From Pseudomonas fluorescens (lineage in GTDB: Bacteria; Pseudomonadota; Gammaproteobacteria; Pseudomonadales; Pseudomonadaceae), in NCBI RefSeq assembly GCF_902497785.1, contig NZ_CABVHK010000002.1, forward strand, positions 248,001 to 312,000: 64,000 nt of DNA, in the 5' to 3' direction. Positions 47,405 to 56,935 of this stretch are shown here, piece after piece; the first letter of the stretch is position 1, and every line of letters starts with the position of its first letter. The translations under genes were made by a program, and so were the position numbers. Under the pieces are notes generated by a model. It worked only from the letters and a program-made list of their open reading frames with translations. It searched no databases and was not told where the DNA came from.

Positions 47405-48460
47405 TTAGGCGCCGAGTACGCGGCACGCCTCAGCGGGCAAGGTCACCGACACCGGGTTGCCAATGCTCAACCCAACCCCCTGACTCGGCGTGCTCAATGC
47501 GGTAAACGACACCCCGGAACACTCCACCGTCGTTTCAATCGTCGCGCCGATATCGCGCACGAAGGTCACCTTGCCGAGCAAGCGGTTCCCCGCCGTCGCC
47601 TGTGGATGCGACAGTTGCAGGTCCTCAGGGCGGATCAGCATTTTCACCTTCTCGCCGACCACGATGCTGCTACAGATCGGCACTTGCAGCGCATCGCCAC
47701 CCGGCAAACCCACCTTGCCATTGCCCAGCGCGGTGGCCGGGAAAATATTGCCCGAGCCGATGAAGTCCGCGACAAATTCGTTGGCCGGGTGCCGGTAAAT
47801 CTCTATCGGCGTGCCCACTTGTTGCACGCGGTGTTCGCCCAAAACCACGACGATATCGGCCATGGTCATGGCTTCACGCTGATCGTGCGTCACCAGAATC
47901 GTGGTGATGTTCAAGCGCTGTTGCAGCTGACGGATTTCCACCTGCATCGACTCGCGCAACTTGGCGTCCAGCGCCGACAGCGGTTCGTCCAGCAGCAGGA
48001 TTTTCGGGTGGTTGGCAATCGCCCGGGCAATCGCCACGCGCTGACGTTGGCCGCCCGAGAGCTTGGCCACCGGGCGATCAATCATTTCCCGCAGCTGAAT
48101 CAGCTCCAGCAACTCCACGACCCGCGCCTGCTGATCCGCCTTGCTGACCCCGCGCAGTTTCAGTGGATAGGCGATGTTCTCCCCCACCGTCATGTGTGGG
48201 AACAACGCCAGCGACTGAAACACCATGCCGAAATTGCGCTGATGCGCTGGCGTGTGGCCAATGTCTTCACCGTCCAGGCGAATCTCGCCGCCGGTCAGGG
48301 TTTCCAGCCCGGCGATCATCCGCAGCAGCGTGGTTTTACCGCAACCCGACGGGCCGAGAAAACACACCAGTTTGCCTTCCGGCAAATGCAGGTTCACATC
48401 CTTTACCGCGCAGGCCGAGCCGTAATGTTTCTCGACGTTTTCCAGAATCAGACCAGACAT
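47405..48460 (-). CDS. ABC transporter ATPase, polyamine/opine (PotA) type
   Basis: A 351-residue ATPase: Walker A FLGPSGCGKTTLLRMIAGLE, signature KLSGGQRQRVAIARAIA, Walker B ILLLDEPLSALD, H-loop VTHDQREAMTMAD, and a C-terminal TOBE domain (residues about 270-350). It powers the importer formed with the two permeases and binding protein upstream. The ATG at 48460 (MSGLILENVEKHYG) has GAGGTGA 8 bases upstream; three more codons upstream are possible. Last gene of the transporter operon. Confidence 0.92.
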   Translation of the reverse strand: MSGLILENVEKHYGSACAVKDVNLHLPEGKLVCFLGPSGCGKTTLLRMIAGLETLTGGEIRLDGEDIGHTPAHQRNFGMVFQSLALFPHMTVGENIAYPLKLRGVSKADQQARVVELLELIQLREMIDRPVAKLSGGQRQRVAIARAIANHPKILLLDEPLSALDAKLRESMQVEIRQLQQRLNITTILVTHDQREAMTMADIVVVLGEHRVQQVGTPIEIYRHPANEFVADFIGSGNIFPATALGNGKVGLPGGDALQVPICSSIVVGEKVKMLIRPEDLQLSHPQATAGNRLLGKVTFVRDIGATIETTVECSGVSFTALSTPSQGVGLSIGNPVSVTLPAEACRVLGA

Positions 48461-48477
48461 ATGAATCACCTCAAGAA

Positions 48478-49326
48478 TCAGAACGAAACGCCACCTTCAC
48501 CGACCAGCTTCTCCAGCGCCCAGATCAGGACGAAGTCGATCAGCACGATCAGCACGGCAAACGAAAATACGGTGGGGTCGAGCGATGAAACGGTGCGGCT
48601 GTACATCCAGATGGGCACGGTCATCACGTCGATGGTGTAGAGGAAATAGGTCACGGTGAATTCGTTGAACGAGACGATGAACGCCAGCAGCATCCCCGCC
48701 AGAATCCCCGACTTCATCAACGGCACCACCACATCGACAATCGCCCGCGTTGGCGAAGCACCGAGCATCCGCGCGGCCTCTTCGACTTCGCTGCCGATCG
48801 ACAACATCGCCGCCGTGCAGTTTTTCACCACGAACGGCAACGCCAGAATCACGTGGGCAATCACCAGCCGCGAGGTGGTCATCTGGAACGGCAGGCTGTC
48901 GAACACCAACAGCAAGGCCAGGCCCAACACCACCATCGGAAACACCAGCGGCAACGACATCAACTGCAGCGCCACCGCTTTGCCACGGAACTCGCAACGG
49001 GTCAGCGCATACGCCGCCGGCACTGCGATGATCGTGGCGAAGACCATGGTCAGGCACGCCACCATCAGGCTGGTGGTCATGGCTTTGCCCAGGCTCAATA
49101 CATCGCTGGAATCCGGCGAGACGAAGGTGTGCCAGGCCGCCTTATACCATTGCAGGCTGTAGCTGCTCGGCGGGAAGTCGAGGTTCGACGCGCCGCTGAA
49201 CGACATGACAATCATGGTCAGTATCGGCAACACCGCCAGCAACAGAATGAAGCCCGAGAGGATGCCGGCGAACTTGCCGGTATCGCCCGGCAACAGCGAG
49301 TGACGCTTCTTGATTACAGCGCTCAT
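48478..49326 (-). CDS. ABC transporter permease, PotC type
   Basis: A 282-residue permease with six predicted membrane segments. The EAA loop that contacts the ATPase is EVEEAARMLGASPTRAIVDVVVPLMKSGI near residue 180. It pairs with the permease upstream (ATGA overlap). The family imports spermidine, putrescine or similar organic cations. Confidence 0.9.
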   Translation of the reverse strand: MSAVIKKRHSLLPGDTGKFAGILSGFILLLAVLPILTMIVMSFSGASNLDFPPSSYSLQWYKAAWHTFVSPDSSDVLSLGKAMTTSLMVACLTMVFATIIAVPAAYALTRCEFRGKAVALQLMSLPLVFPMVVLGLALLLVFDSLPFQMTTSRLVIAHVILALPFVVKNCTAAMLSIGSEVEEAARMLGASPTRAIVDVVVPLMKSGILAGMLLAFIVSFNEFTVTYFLYTIDVMTVPIWMYSRTVSSLDPTVFSFAVLIVLIDFVLIWALEKLVGEGGVSF

Positions 49327-50231
49327 TGCGAAGCCTCCAGCATGCGCCGACGACGGCCAGTGATGTATTCGGACAAGGTCATGATCGCCAGCGTGGTGAC
49401 GATCAACACCACACCGGCAGCGGACGCGGCGGGCCAGTTCATCAGCGGGGCGATCTGGTCATGCACCATCACCGCCAGCATCGGCACGCGACGGCCGCCA
49501 AGCAGCAGCGGCACCACGAAACTGCTGGCGTTGTAGGCGAACACCAAGGTCGCGCCGGTGATGATTCCCGGAAAACTCATCGGCAAAACGATCTGCCGAA
49601 AAACCTGCAAGCGACTGGCGCCGAGGGTGGCGGCGGCCTCTTCATAAGTGCGGGCGACGCCGCGCATGGCGCTGGCAATCGGCAACACGGCCAACGGGAA
49701 CGCGGTTTGCACCAGCCCCATCAACACGCCGTTCTGGTTGTACAGCAGCATGATCGGGCGCTTGATCAGGCCCAGCCCCATCAACGCCTGATTGAGCATG
49801 CCGCCGGGGCCGAGGATGACCAGCCAGCCGTAGCTTTGCAGCAGCAGGTTGACCAGCAACGGCAACAGCACCGCAGCGAGGAAGATCCGCCGCACGAACG
49901 GTGAAGTCAGTCGCGACATGGTGTAGGCCACCGGGATCGCCAGCACCACCGCGATCACGGCGCTGATCAGCGCCAGACGCAAGGTCAGCAGCAAGGATTT
50001 GAGGTAGTACGGTTCCAGCAATTGGGCGTAGCTGGCCAGACTGAACCCGGTCCATTCCGCGCCTTTGGTGCCGACGCTCATGCGCAGCACCAGCAGGCTG
50101 GCGGCGATCAGCACGCCGAGAAACAGCATCGACGGCGTGAGAAAAAGCCACGCACGGGCCGTCGGAGAAACACCCCGAGGGGCGCGCGGCGCAACAGCAT
50201 CGACTGGATGAGTCAGAGGTTGGTGTTCCAT
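49323..50231 (-). CDS. ABC transporter permease, PotB type
   Basis: A 302-residue permease with an N-terminal cytoplasmic tail and six membrane segments. The EAA loop reads TYEEAAATLGASRLQVFRQIVLPMSFPGI near residue 200. It overlaps the second permease by ATGA. Upstream, a REP pair separates it from the binding-protein gene. Confidence 0.9.
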   Translation of the reverse strand: MEHQPLTHPVDAVAPRAPRGVSPTARAWLFLTPSMLFLGVLIAASLLVLRMSVGTKGAEWTGFSLASYAQLLEPYYLKSLLLTLRLALISAVIAVVLAIPVAYTMSRLTSPFVRRIFLAAVLLPLLVNLLLQSYGWLVILGPGGMLNQALMGLGLIKRPIMLLYNQNGVLMGLVQTAFPLAVLPIASAMRGVARTYEEAAATLGASRLQVFRQIVLPMSFPGIITGATLVFAYNASSFVVPLLLGGRRVPMLAVMVHDQIAPLMNWPAASAAGVVLIVTTLAIMTLSEYITGRRRRMLEASQ

Positions 50232-50290
50232 AGCAAGGATCTCGTCAATGGAAAGCAGCTGGCGTACACAGTCTGCAAGACCACCACTAA

Positions 50291-50385
50291 CCCTGTGGGA
50301 GCGGGCTTGCCCGCGATAGCAATCTGTCAGTCACATAAATGTCGACAGGTAGGCCGTCATCGCGGGCAAGCCCGCTCCCACAGGG
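50291..50385. repeat. Paired REP-type palindromic repeats (GTGGGAGCGGGC family), inside the transporter operon
   Basis: CCTGTGGGAGCGGGCTTGCCC and the inverted GCGGGCAAGCCCGCTCCCACA lie between the binding-protein gene and the first permease. Such a hairpin in mid-operon can stabilise the upstream message, favouring high binding-protein levels. Confidence 0.9.
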
Positions 50386-50422
50386 TTTTGTGGTGTTGCA
50401 AAAGGTTGTGTTCGTCAATCGA

Positions 50423-51526
50423 TCAGGAAGAAAAGATTTCCGTGTAGCGACGAATCCATTGGTCATGCACGGAGGCCAGGAAGGCGTTGTCGTGCATGAT
50501 CGCCTTCTCGGCGATCTGCTCCGGCGTGAGGATGTACGGGCTCTTGCGCGCTTCGGCGGAGATGATCGCCTTGGAATTGACCGGGCCGTTGTAGATGTCT
50601 TCGGCCATCTTGCCCTGCACCAGCGGGTCCAGGGAATGGTTGATGAACGCATACACGAGGTCGGTATCGCCCGGACGATTTTTCGGCATCACCGACAGCA
50701 TCAGGTCGGTGTAGAAGCCTTCTTTCATGCCGAACGTGGCGCCCAGACCATATGCCGGATCGCGGATCTGTTTCGGGAAAAACGCCGGCGCGTACAGGCC
50801 GCCCATGTCCAGCGAACCGGTGCGGAACAGCTCGGCGATCTGGTTCGGGTTTTCCCCCAGAGTCACCACACGGTCCTTGAGCTCGGCAAGTTTCTTGAAG
50901 CCCGGCTCGATGTTGTGCTCGTCACCACCGGCCAGTTTCGCGGCGATGATGATCAGGTCCATGGCCTCGGTCCAGTTTGGCGGCGGCAGGAAAATGTTCG
51001 GCGATAGCTCGGCGTCCCACAGGGCGGCGTAACTGTCCGGCGCCTGCTTGATGGTGCGGGTGCTGTAGACCAGGCTGTTGCACCACAGCAGGTAACCGAT
51101 GCCGTGGCCATTGGCGCCGGTGCGGTATTTCTCCGGTACGTCGACCAGGTTGGGAATGCGGTTGAGGTCAGGTTTTTCCAGCAGGTTGGCGGCGGCCAGA
51201 CCTTCGGCGCCGACGCCGGCCAGGGTGATGATGTCGTATTGCGGGCGATCACCGGCGGCCTTGAGTTTGGCGACCATTTCCGAGGTGCTGCCGGTGCGGT
51301 CGGCGATGACTTTGCAGCCGTACTTGTCTTCGAAGGTCGCGGCGATGTTGCGCAGTGCCGCGAGGCCGGTGTCGTCAGACCAGGTGAGCAACCGCAGGGT
51401 CTTGCCCTGGAAGCGCGTGTCGCTGGCGTTGGCCCGGACGAAGGGCAAGCTCATGGCTGCCGCCGCTACCGACGCCACGCCCACGGTTTTAATGAATTGA
51501 CGTCTGTTCAGATCATGCTCGCCCAT
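50423..51526 (-). CDS. ABC transporter substrate-binding protein, polyamine type, Tat-exported
   Basis: A 367-residue periplasmic binding protein (PotD/PotF fold, extracellular solute-binding family 1). The N-terminus MGEHDLNRRQFIKTVGVASVAAAAMSLPF is split by a twin-arginine motif NRRQFIK and a hydrophobic stretch, so Tat export is likely. The mature part reads TLRLLTWSDDTGLAALRNIA, then GYLLWCNSLVYSTRTIK and PKNRPGDTDLVYAFINHSLDP. The polyamine-type fold suggests a cationic ligand such as a guanidino compound or polyamine. The ATG at 51526 has GGGAG upstream. Confidence 0.9.
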   Translation of the reverse strand: MGEHDLNRRQFIKTVGVASVAAAAMSLPFVRANASDTRFQGKTLRLLTWSDDTGLAALRNIAATFEDKYGCKVIADRTGSTSEMVAKLKAAGDRPQYDIITLAGVGAEGLAAANLLEKPDLNRIPNLVDVPEKYRTGANGHGIGYLLWCNSLVYSTRTIKQAPDSYAALWDAELSPNIFLPPPNWTEAMDLIIIAAKLAGGDEHNIEPGFKKLAELKDRVVTLGENPNQIAELFRTGSLDMGGLYAPAFFPKQIRDPAYGLGATFGMKEGFYTDLMLSVMPKNRPGDTDLVYAFINHSLDPLVQGKMAEDIYNGPVNSKAIISAEARKSPYILTPEQIAEKAIMHDNAFLASVHDQWIRRYTEIFSS

Positions 51527-51700
51527 GAAGGACTCCCTTTGTTTTTTTAAGTATGAGGTTGGTCGCAACCGTTGCATCCGCGCGGTCAGATCTGCTTTAA
51601 GCCCCCGTATTCAAAGGGCTGTAGCGGCGCCGACGGGTTCATCCTGAGGTCGTGTAAAACAGCTGACTATCGATAAAAATTCATTGAAGCCATGACGCTG

Positions 51701-51727
51701 GCGCATGCCTCTTCGGGAGGCATGCGC
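51701..51727. terminator. Strong hairpin after the ALDH gene, probable terminator
   Basis: Perfect 11-bp stem GCGCATGCCTC / GAGGCATGCGC with a 5-base loop, 18 bases beyond the ALDH stop and before the transporter operon. It lacks a proper T-run, so it may be a pause or stabilising hairpin. Confidence 0.5.
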
Positions 51728-51744
51728 GAACCGTTTTCGTGCCG

Positions 51745-53193
51745 TCAGACGGCGCGGATCACGTGTTTGATTTCCTGAAAAGCCTGCAAGCCCCACGGCC
51801 CTAGCTCGCGGCCAATGCTGCTCTGTTTGTAGCCACCCCAAGCGGTTTGCGGAAAGATCACCTGTGGCGCGTTGATCCACACCAGCCCCGCCTGCAAAGC
51901 GTTGGCGACCCTGTCGGCGGCTTCGGCGTCGCGGGTGACTACGCTGGCAACCAGGCCGAACTGGCTGTCGTTGGCCAAGGCAATAGCCTCGGCTTCAGTA
52001 GCAAAACTGCGCACGCAGATCACCGGACCGAAAATCTCTTCACACCACAGCGCACTGTCGAGGGGCACATCGGTGAAAATCGTCGGCTGCAAAAAATATC
52101 CGCGCGGCAGGTCTGCGGGACGATTGCCGCCGCAGATCAGCTTGGCGCCGGCACTCAAACCGCGATCAATGTGACCGAGCACGCGCTGGTATTGCGCCTG
52201 ATTGACCAGCGCGCCCATTTCCACGTTCGGGTCGAACGGGTCGGCCACGCGGATGGCTTCGGCGCGGGCCTTCAGGCGCAGCAGGAACTCGTCGGCCAGT
52301 TCATCGGCGACCAGCACGCGACTGGTGGCGGAACACATTTGCCCGGCGTTGAAGAAGCCACCGCCACAGGCCACTTCCACCGCCAGTTCGAGGTCGGCAT
52401 CGGCCAACACCAGCAGCGAGGATTTACCGCCCAGCTCCAGGCTCACGCCCTTGACGGTTTCGGCGGCGCGTTGCATCACTTGCACGCCGACGGCGTTGCT
52501 GCCGGTGAAGGAAATTTTCGCGATGCGCGGGTCGGCGGACAGGGGCGCACCGACCGCCAGACCGGTGCCGCAGACCAGGTTGAACACACCGTCGGGCAAC
52601 CCGGCATCGGCGATGATCGCCGCCAGTTCCAGCTCCGGCAGCGGCGTCACTTCGGAAGGTTTGAGCACCACGCAGCACCCGGCGGCCAGGGCCGGGGCGA
52701 GTTTCCAGGCGGTGGTGACCATCGGGAAATTCCACGGCACGATCAGCCCGACCACACCACACGGCTCGCGACGTACGCGGGCGCTGAAGTCGTCGGTGGG
52801 CAGTTCGACTGCGCTGTCTTGCCTGGCGTCCAGACCTTCGGCCAGACCGGCGTAGTACTCGAACGTCGCGATCACGTCATCGACGTCGATGGCCGCTTCG
52901 AACAAGGGCTTGCCGTTGTTGCTCGACTGCAAGTGCATCAACTGATCGCGACCGGCCTGCACGCCCGCAGCGATTCTGCGCAAGATGGCGCCACGCTCGG
53001 CGCCGGTGGTTTGCGACCAGCTTGTGAAGGCGTCAGTCGCCGCGTTTACCGCTTGATCGACCGCGCGTTCGTCACCGCCATTGACGGTGGTCAGCAGGGC
53101 TTCAGTGGCCGGGTTGATCACGCGCAGATGTTCGCTGCCGGCCGACCATTTTCCGTTGATGAACACGCCGTCCAGCGTGGTCGGAAAACTCAT
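51745..53193 (-). CDS. Aldehyde dehydrogenase, betaine/aminoaldehyde type
   Basis: A 482-residue NAD(P)-dependent ALDH. The nucleotide motif is SFTGSNAVG, the catalytic glutamate lies in LELGGKS, and the catalytic cysteine in FFNAGQMCSATSRVLV; the CSATSR wording is characteristic of aminoaldehyde/betaine aldehyde dehydrogenases. It should oxidise the aldehyde released by the ThDP decarboxylase encoded immediately upstream, whose stop overlaps its ATG (ATGA). A guanidino- or amino-aldehyde substrate is inferred. Confidence 0.9.
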   Translation of the reverse strand: MSFPTTLDGVFINGKWSAGSEHLRVINPATEALLTTVNGGDERAVDQAVNAATDAFTSWSQTTGAERGAILRRIAAGVQAGRDQLMHLQSSNNGKPLFEAAIDVDDVIATFEYYAGLAEGLDARQDSAVELPTDDFSARVRREPCGVVGLIVPWNFPMVTTAWKLAPALAAGCCVVLKPSEVTPLPELELAAIIADAGLPDGVFNLVCGTGLAVGAPLSADPRIAKISFTGSNAVGVQVMQRAAETVKGVSLELGGKSSLLVLADADLELAVEVACGGGFFNAGQMCSATSRVLVADELADEFLLRLKARAEAIRVADPFDPNVEMGALVNQAQYQRVLGHIDRGLSAGAKLICGGNRPADLPRGYFLQPTIFTDVPLDSALWCEEIFGPVICVRSFATEAEAIALANDSQFGLVASVVTRDAEAADRVANALQAGLVWINAPQVIFPQTAWGGYKQSSIGRELGPWGLQAFQEIKHVIRAV

Positions 53194-54827
53194 TTCGACA
53201 CCGCCTTCATCCACTGGGTCTGATCGATCTCGATCAGCGTCGGGCCTTGGCGATCGGCAGCAGTACGCAATGCGTGGCGCAGTTGCTCAACCCCGTCGAT
53301 GGCTTCGGCAGCACAGCCCAGCGCTTTGGCCACACCGATAAAGTCCGGCGTGTAAATGTCGACGCCGACCGGCTCGATGGCGCGGTTGACCATGTACTTC
53401 TTGATCTCTTCGTAGCCCTGGTTATTCCACAGCAAGACGATCACCGGGGTGCGCGCTTCGACGGCGCTGGCCAGTTCCGGCAGGGTGAATTGCAAACCGC
53501 CGTCACCGATCAGGCACACCACTGGAGGACGCGCGCCGTTTTCGATGCTGCCGCCGAGCCAGGCACCAATCGCCGCCGGTAAGGCATAGCCGAGGGTGCC
53601 GTAACCGGTGGACGAGTTGAACCAGCGACGCGGGCGTTCAGGGTTGAAGGTCAGGTTGCCGGTGTACACCGGTTGGGTTGAATCACCGACAAAAACGGCG
53701 TCCGGCAATTCGTGCAACACGGTTTCAAGGAAGCGGGTCTGCGCCAGCGTCGGAGCGTCCCAGGTGGCGGCGAGGTCTTCGCGCAAACGCGCGGCGCGGA
53801 CCTGGCCCCAGTCGTTGCGGCGCTCGGCCAGGGATTTATGCGACAACGCACTGAGCAAGGCCTGGGCCGCGTGGCGCGAGTCGGCCACCAGCGCAACGTG
53901 CGGCGGGTAGTTGCGCACGGTCTGATCCGGGTCGATGTCCACGCGCAGCAGCTTGCCGGGAATCTCGAAACCGCCGGCGAAGGTCACGTCATAGTCGGTC
54001 TCGGCCAGTTCGGTGCCGATAGCCAACACCACGTCGGCCTCGGCCACCAATGCGCGGGTCGCGACCAGGCTTTGGGTCGAGCCGATCAGCAGCGGATGGC
54101 TGGATTCGAGCATGCCTTTGGCGTTGATGGTCAGGGCCACCGGCGCGTCGAGCAGCTCAGCCAGTTCGGTCAGTTCAGCGGCGGCATCGATCGCGCCGCC
54201 ACCGGCGAGAATCAGCGGACGTTTGGCAGCGGCGAGCAACTCGGTCATGCGGCTGATCGCACTCGGCGAAGCACCGGCACGGTCGATGTTGACCGGCAGG
54301 CTGGCGAGCAAGTCATCGGCCTCTTCGACCAGCACGTCCAGCGGAATCTCGATGTGCACCGGACGCGGCCGACCGGCCTGGAACAGCGCGAAGGCACGGG
54401 CCAGGACGCCGGGCAGTTCGGACGCCGACATCAGCGTGTGGGAGAACGCCGCCACGCCGCCGACCAACGCGCTCTGGTTCGGCAATTCGTGGAGCTTGCC
54501 GCGACCGCCGCCCAGCTGGTTGCGCGTCTGCACGCTGGAGATCACCAGCATCGGGATCGAGTCGGCGTAGGCCTGGCCCATGGCGGTAGTGATATTGGTC
54601 ATGCCCGGGCCGGTGATGATAAAGCACACGCCCGGTTTGCCGCTGGTGCGTGCGTAACCGTCGGCCATGAAGCCGGCGCCCTGCTCGTGGCGCGGGGTGA
54701 CGTGGTTGATGCTCGAACGGGCCAGCCCGCGATACAGCTCCACGGTGTGAACCCCGGGAATACCGAACACCTGCTCGACCCCGTAGCCTTCGAGTAACTT
54801 GACCAATACTTCGCCGCACGTCGCCAT
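53190..54827 (-). CDS. ThDP-dependent decarboxylase, probable 5-guanidino-2-oxopentanoate decarboxylase
   Basis: A 545-residue enzyme of the acetolactate synthase-like ThDP family. The N-terminal domain has VFGIPGVHTVELYRGL and the cofactor glutamate in HEQGAGFMADGYAR; the C-terminal ThDP motif is GDGGLQFTLPELA to LLWNNQGY. The sequence closely recalls AruI-type 2-ketoarginine decarboxylases rather than true acetolactate synthases, and no small regulatory subunit is present. With the downstream ALDH it would turn a 2-oxo acid into the shortened carboxylic acid. The ATG at 54827 (MATCGEVLVKLLEGYG) is the family start. Confidence 0.8.
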   Translation of the reverse strand: MATCGEVLVKLLEGYGVEQVFGIPGVHTVELYRGLARSSINHVTPRHEQGAGFMADGYARTSGKPGVCFIITGPGMTNITTAMGQAYADSIPMLVISSVQTRNQLGGGRGKLHELPNQSALVGGVAAFSHTLMSASELPGVLARAFALFQAGRPRPVHIEIPLDVLVEEADDLLASLPVNIDRAGASPSAISRMTELLAAAKRPLILAGGGAIDAAAELTELAELLDAPVALTINAKGMLESSHPLLIGSTQSLVATRALVAEADVVLAIGTELAETDYDVTFAGGFEIPGKLLRVDIDPDQTVRNYPPHVALVADSRHAAQALLSALSHKSLAERRNDWGQVRAARLREDLAATWDAPTLAQTRFLETVLHELPDAVFVGDSTQPVYTGNLTFNPERPRRWFNSSTGYGTLGYALPAAIGAWLGGSIENGARPPVVCLIGDGGLQFTLPELASAVEARTPVIVLLWNNQGYEEIKKYMVNRAIEPVGVDIYTPDFIGVAKALGCAAEAIDGVEQLRHALRTAADRQGPTLIEIDQTQWMKAVSK

Positions 54828-54986
54828 GTCTATGCCCTTTTTGTTCGTTTGAGACGCCGGGCCTGCGCAGTGTTTATGATAAGCGGGCAGGTCCAGGGAT
54901 GGCCTCATTGGAACGGGCGACACGTAGCCCCAACAATAGATAAAAAATCATGTTAGCCATGTCCTCACGTCATACCTTGGATCCCG

Positions 54987-55865
54987 ATGAAACGATTGCC
55001 TCCCCTGCCGGCGCTGCACACTTTTCTGATTACCGCGCAGTGCTGCAACTTCACTCGTGCGGCCGAACAGCTGTTCATCACCCAAGGCGCGGTGAGTCGA
55101 CAGATCGCCGGGCTGGAAGAACATTTGGGTTATGAGCTGTTCATTCGCCAGGCTCGCGGGTTGGACCTGACGGCCGAAGGACGCGCGTGGCTGCCACGGG
55201 TGCAGCAGATTTTCGGCTTGATCGATGAGGCGGTGGAGCAGATCGGCGAGAAGCGCGAAACCCTGCAACTCAAGGCGCCGAGCTGCGTGATGCGCTGGCT
55301 GCTGCCGCGACTGATGCAGTGGCAGCGCGAACGTCCGGATGTGCCGGTGGAATTGACCACCACGGTCAAGCACGGCGTGGACTTTCATCGCGAGCAGTTT
55401 GACGCGGCGGTGATGTACGGCGCGCCGCCAGACAGCGCATTGGTCTGTCATCACCTGTTTGATGAACAACTGACACCGGTGTGTTCCAGGCCGCTGCTCG
55501 AAGGGCCGGTGCCGCTGCGCACACCGGATGATCTGGAACGCCATCTGTTGCTGCACCCGACCCGCGATGAACGGGACTGGAAGGCGTGGCTGGCCAGCGC
55601 TGACGTGCATTTGAGCAATGTCAGGGGCCAGCATTTCGAAACGCTGGACCTGGCGATGTCGATGGCATCCCAGGGAACCGGCGTCGCCATTGGTGACTGG
55701 TCCCTCATTGGTGACGACTTGAGCGCCGGCCGGTTGGTGATGCCCTTTGAACTGAAAGTACGAACGGGGCTGGCTTACTATCTGGTTCATCCGCAGAAGC
55801 CAGCCCCGAGTGGACCCTTGACCGAATTGCTGGAGTGGCTGCAAGGCCAGGCCCGCGCACTGTGA
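54987..55865 (+). CDS. LysR-family regulator, GcvA-like
   Basis: A 292-residue regulator with an N-terminal winged helix (LPALHTFLITAQCCNFTRAAEQLFITQGAVSRQIAGLEEHLGYELF is the helix-turn-helix span) and a periplasmic-binding-like effector domain. The PPLPALHTF start and HxxQxAVSRQI pattern belong to the GcvA subgroup. It is divergent from the decarboxylase-ALDH genes and most likely activates them in response to their substrate. Confidence 0.92.
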   Translation: MKRLPPLPALHTFLITAQCCNFTRAAEQLFITQGAVSRQIAGLEEHLGYELFIRQARGLDLTAEGRAWLPRVQQIFGLIDEAVEQIGEKRETLQLKAPSCVMRWLLPRLMQWQRERPDVPVELTTTVKHGVDFHREQFDAAVMYGAPPDSALVCHHLFDEQLTPVCSRPLLEGPVPLRTPDDLERHLLLHPTRDERDWKAWLASADVHLSNVRGQHFETLDLAMSMASQGTGVAIGDWSLIGDDLSAGRLVMPFELKVRTGLAYYLVHPQKPAPSGPLTELLEWLQGQARAL

Positions 55866-55878
55866 AATCGGAACGGAT

Positions 55879-56901
55879 TTAACGCCAGGTGATTTGCTTC
55901 AGGTAGTTGAGCATCGATTCATGGTAACCGGCGATGAGCTGAATGCTCTGGACGTCGCGAATCAACTGGGGTTGAGCCGTTTTTGAAAAATGCTCATAGG
56001 CTGTCAACACCTTTTGCGCTTCCCGTAACCAGTTTTCAGTCACTTGGTCCAGAGCCCCGACGGCCTCAAGCTTTTGCAGTTTCAGGGACTGATCACGGAT
56101 TTGCGCCTCGACATCGGCCAACTCTGACTTCACGCCATCAAGTCGATTGCGAACGCCATCCCTTGCTTGCGCAAGGTTTACATAGCGTCGCCCTTCTTCG
56201 ATACCTTCCAGATTGCCATTCAGGCGATTGAGCGCTAACTGAAGAAACTCGCGATCCGGTTTCTTGGTCGTCACGAGTTTGAGGATCGCTTCTATTTCGG
56301 CGGCACCGGGGATTTGCTTTTTGAAAATATCCAGCCAGTTCGGCGCATTAAACTGCGCGAGTTGCTGATCAATTTTTTGTTTCTCGAACAAAAGTTTTTC
56401 ATGATCGCTTGTCAGCCCGGCGGCAGTTTGACGAAGGCGAGACAGCCGGGTTGAATCGATTCGGACGAGGTCCACTCCCTCCTCGGCAAAACTGATTTCG
56501 CCCAGATTCTGTAGCACCTGATGTAAGTGGTCAGCCGCACTCTTCAAAGGTTTTTGGGCACTGGCAACCCTTTCAGAGCAGTACTTCACAAGCTCTTGTA
56601 TTTTCTCTGAGCAAACGCTGGGCGGAACGTTCGTGATGCGCTTTATCTCTTCAATACGCGTCAGAACGGAGACGAAATTGACGTTACCTAGAGAAACAAC
56701 TACCCGTTTGATATCCTCGCCTATCTTCTGATCGTCGGCATTGAGCTGGTCGCGTACGTACAGTGTTTTCTCCTGTATCGCAGGCAGAAACGAAAAGGTG
56801 TCATCAGCCACCGCCGCATTGAGGTATTTCTGACTGGCCTTCATTACTTGCCGATCGGGAAAATCGAACTCGTTAGCGTTATTAACTGTATATGTTGTCA
56901 T
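55879..56901 (-). CDS. Alpha-pore-forming binary toxin, subunit B (XaxB/YaxB-like)
   Basis: A 340-residue, almost wholly helical protein with long heptad stretches (LSRLRQTAAGLTSDHEKLLFEKQKIDQQL is one, about residues 155-185; another runs from about 265 to 300). There is no signal peptide. A short amphipathic segment IFKKQIPGAAEIEAILKLV lies near 205. It resembles XaxB/YaxB, the B-subunit of two-component alpha-pore-forming toxins of the ClyA superfamily, both in length (about 350) and in lying 34 bases after an A-like subunit. GTG at 56907 is an alternative start; AAGGA spacing favours the ATG at 56901. Base composition is A/T-richer than the flanks. Confidence 0.7.
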   Translation of the reverse strand: MTTYTVNNANEFDFPDRQVMKASQKYLNAAVADDTFSFLPAIQEKTLYVRDQLNADDQKIGEDIKRVVVSLGNVNFVSVLTRIEEIKRITNVPPSVCSEKIQELVKYCSERVASAQKPLKSAADHLHQVLQNLGEISFAEEGVDLVRIDSTRLSRLRQTAAGLTSDHEKLLFEKQKIDQQLAQFNAPNWLDIFKKQIPGAAEIEAILKLVTTKKPDREFLQLALNRLNGNLEGIEEGRRYVNLAQARDGVRNRLDGVKSELADVEAQIRDQSLKLQKLEAVGALDQVTENWLREAQKVLTAYEHFSKTAQPQLIRDVQSIQLIAGYHESMLNYLKQITWR

Positions 56902-56935
56902 TAGCACTTCATCCTTGAACTATTTAAATAAGCAA

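Noticed and set aside
53190..54827. Acetolactate synthase large subunit
   Set aside because: No small subunit gene, ALDH as direct partner, and an N-terminus closer to AruI-type decarboxylases.
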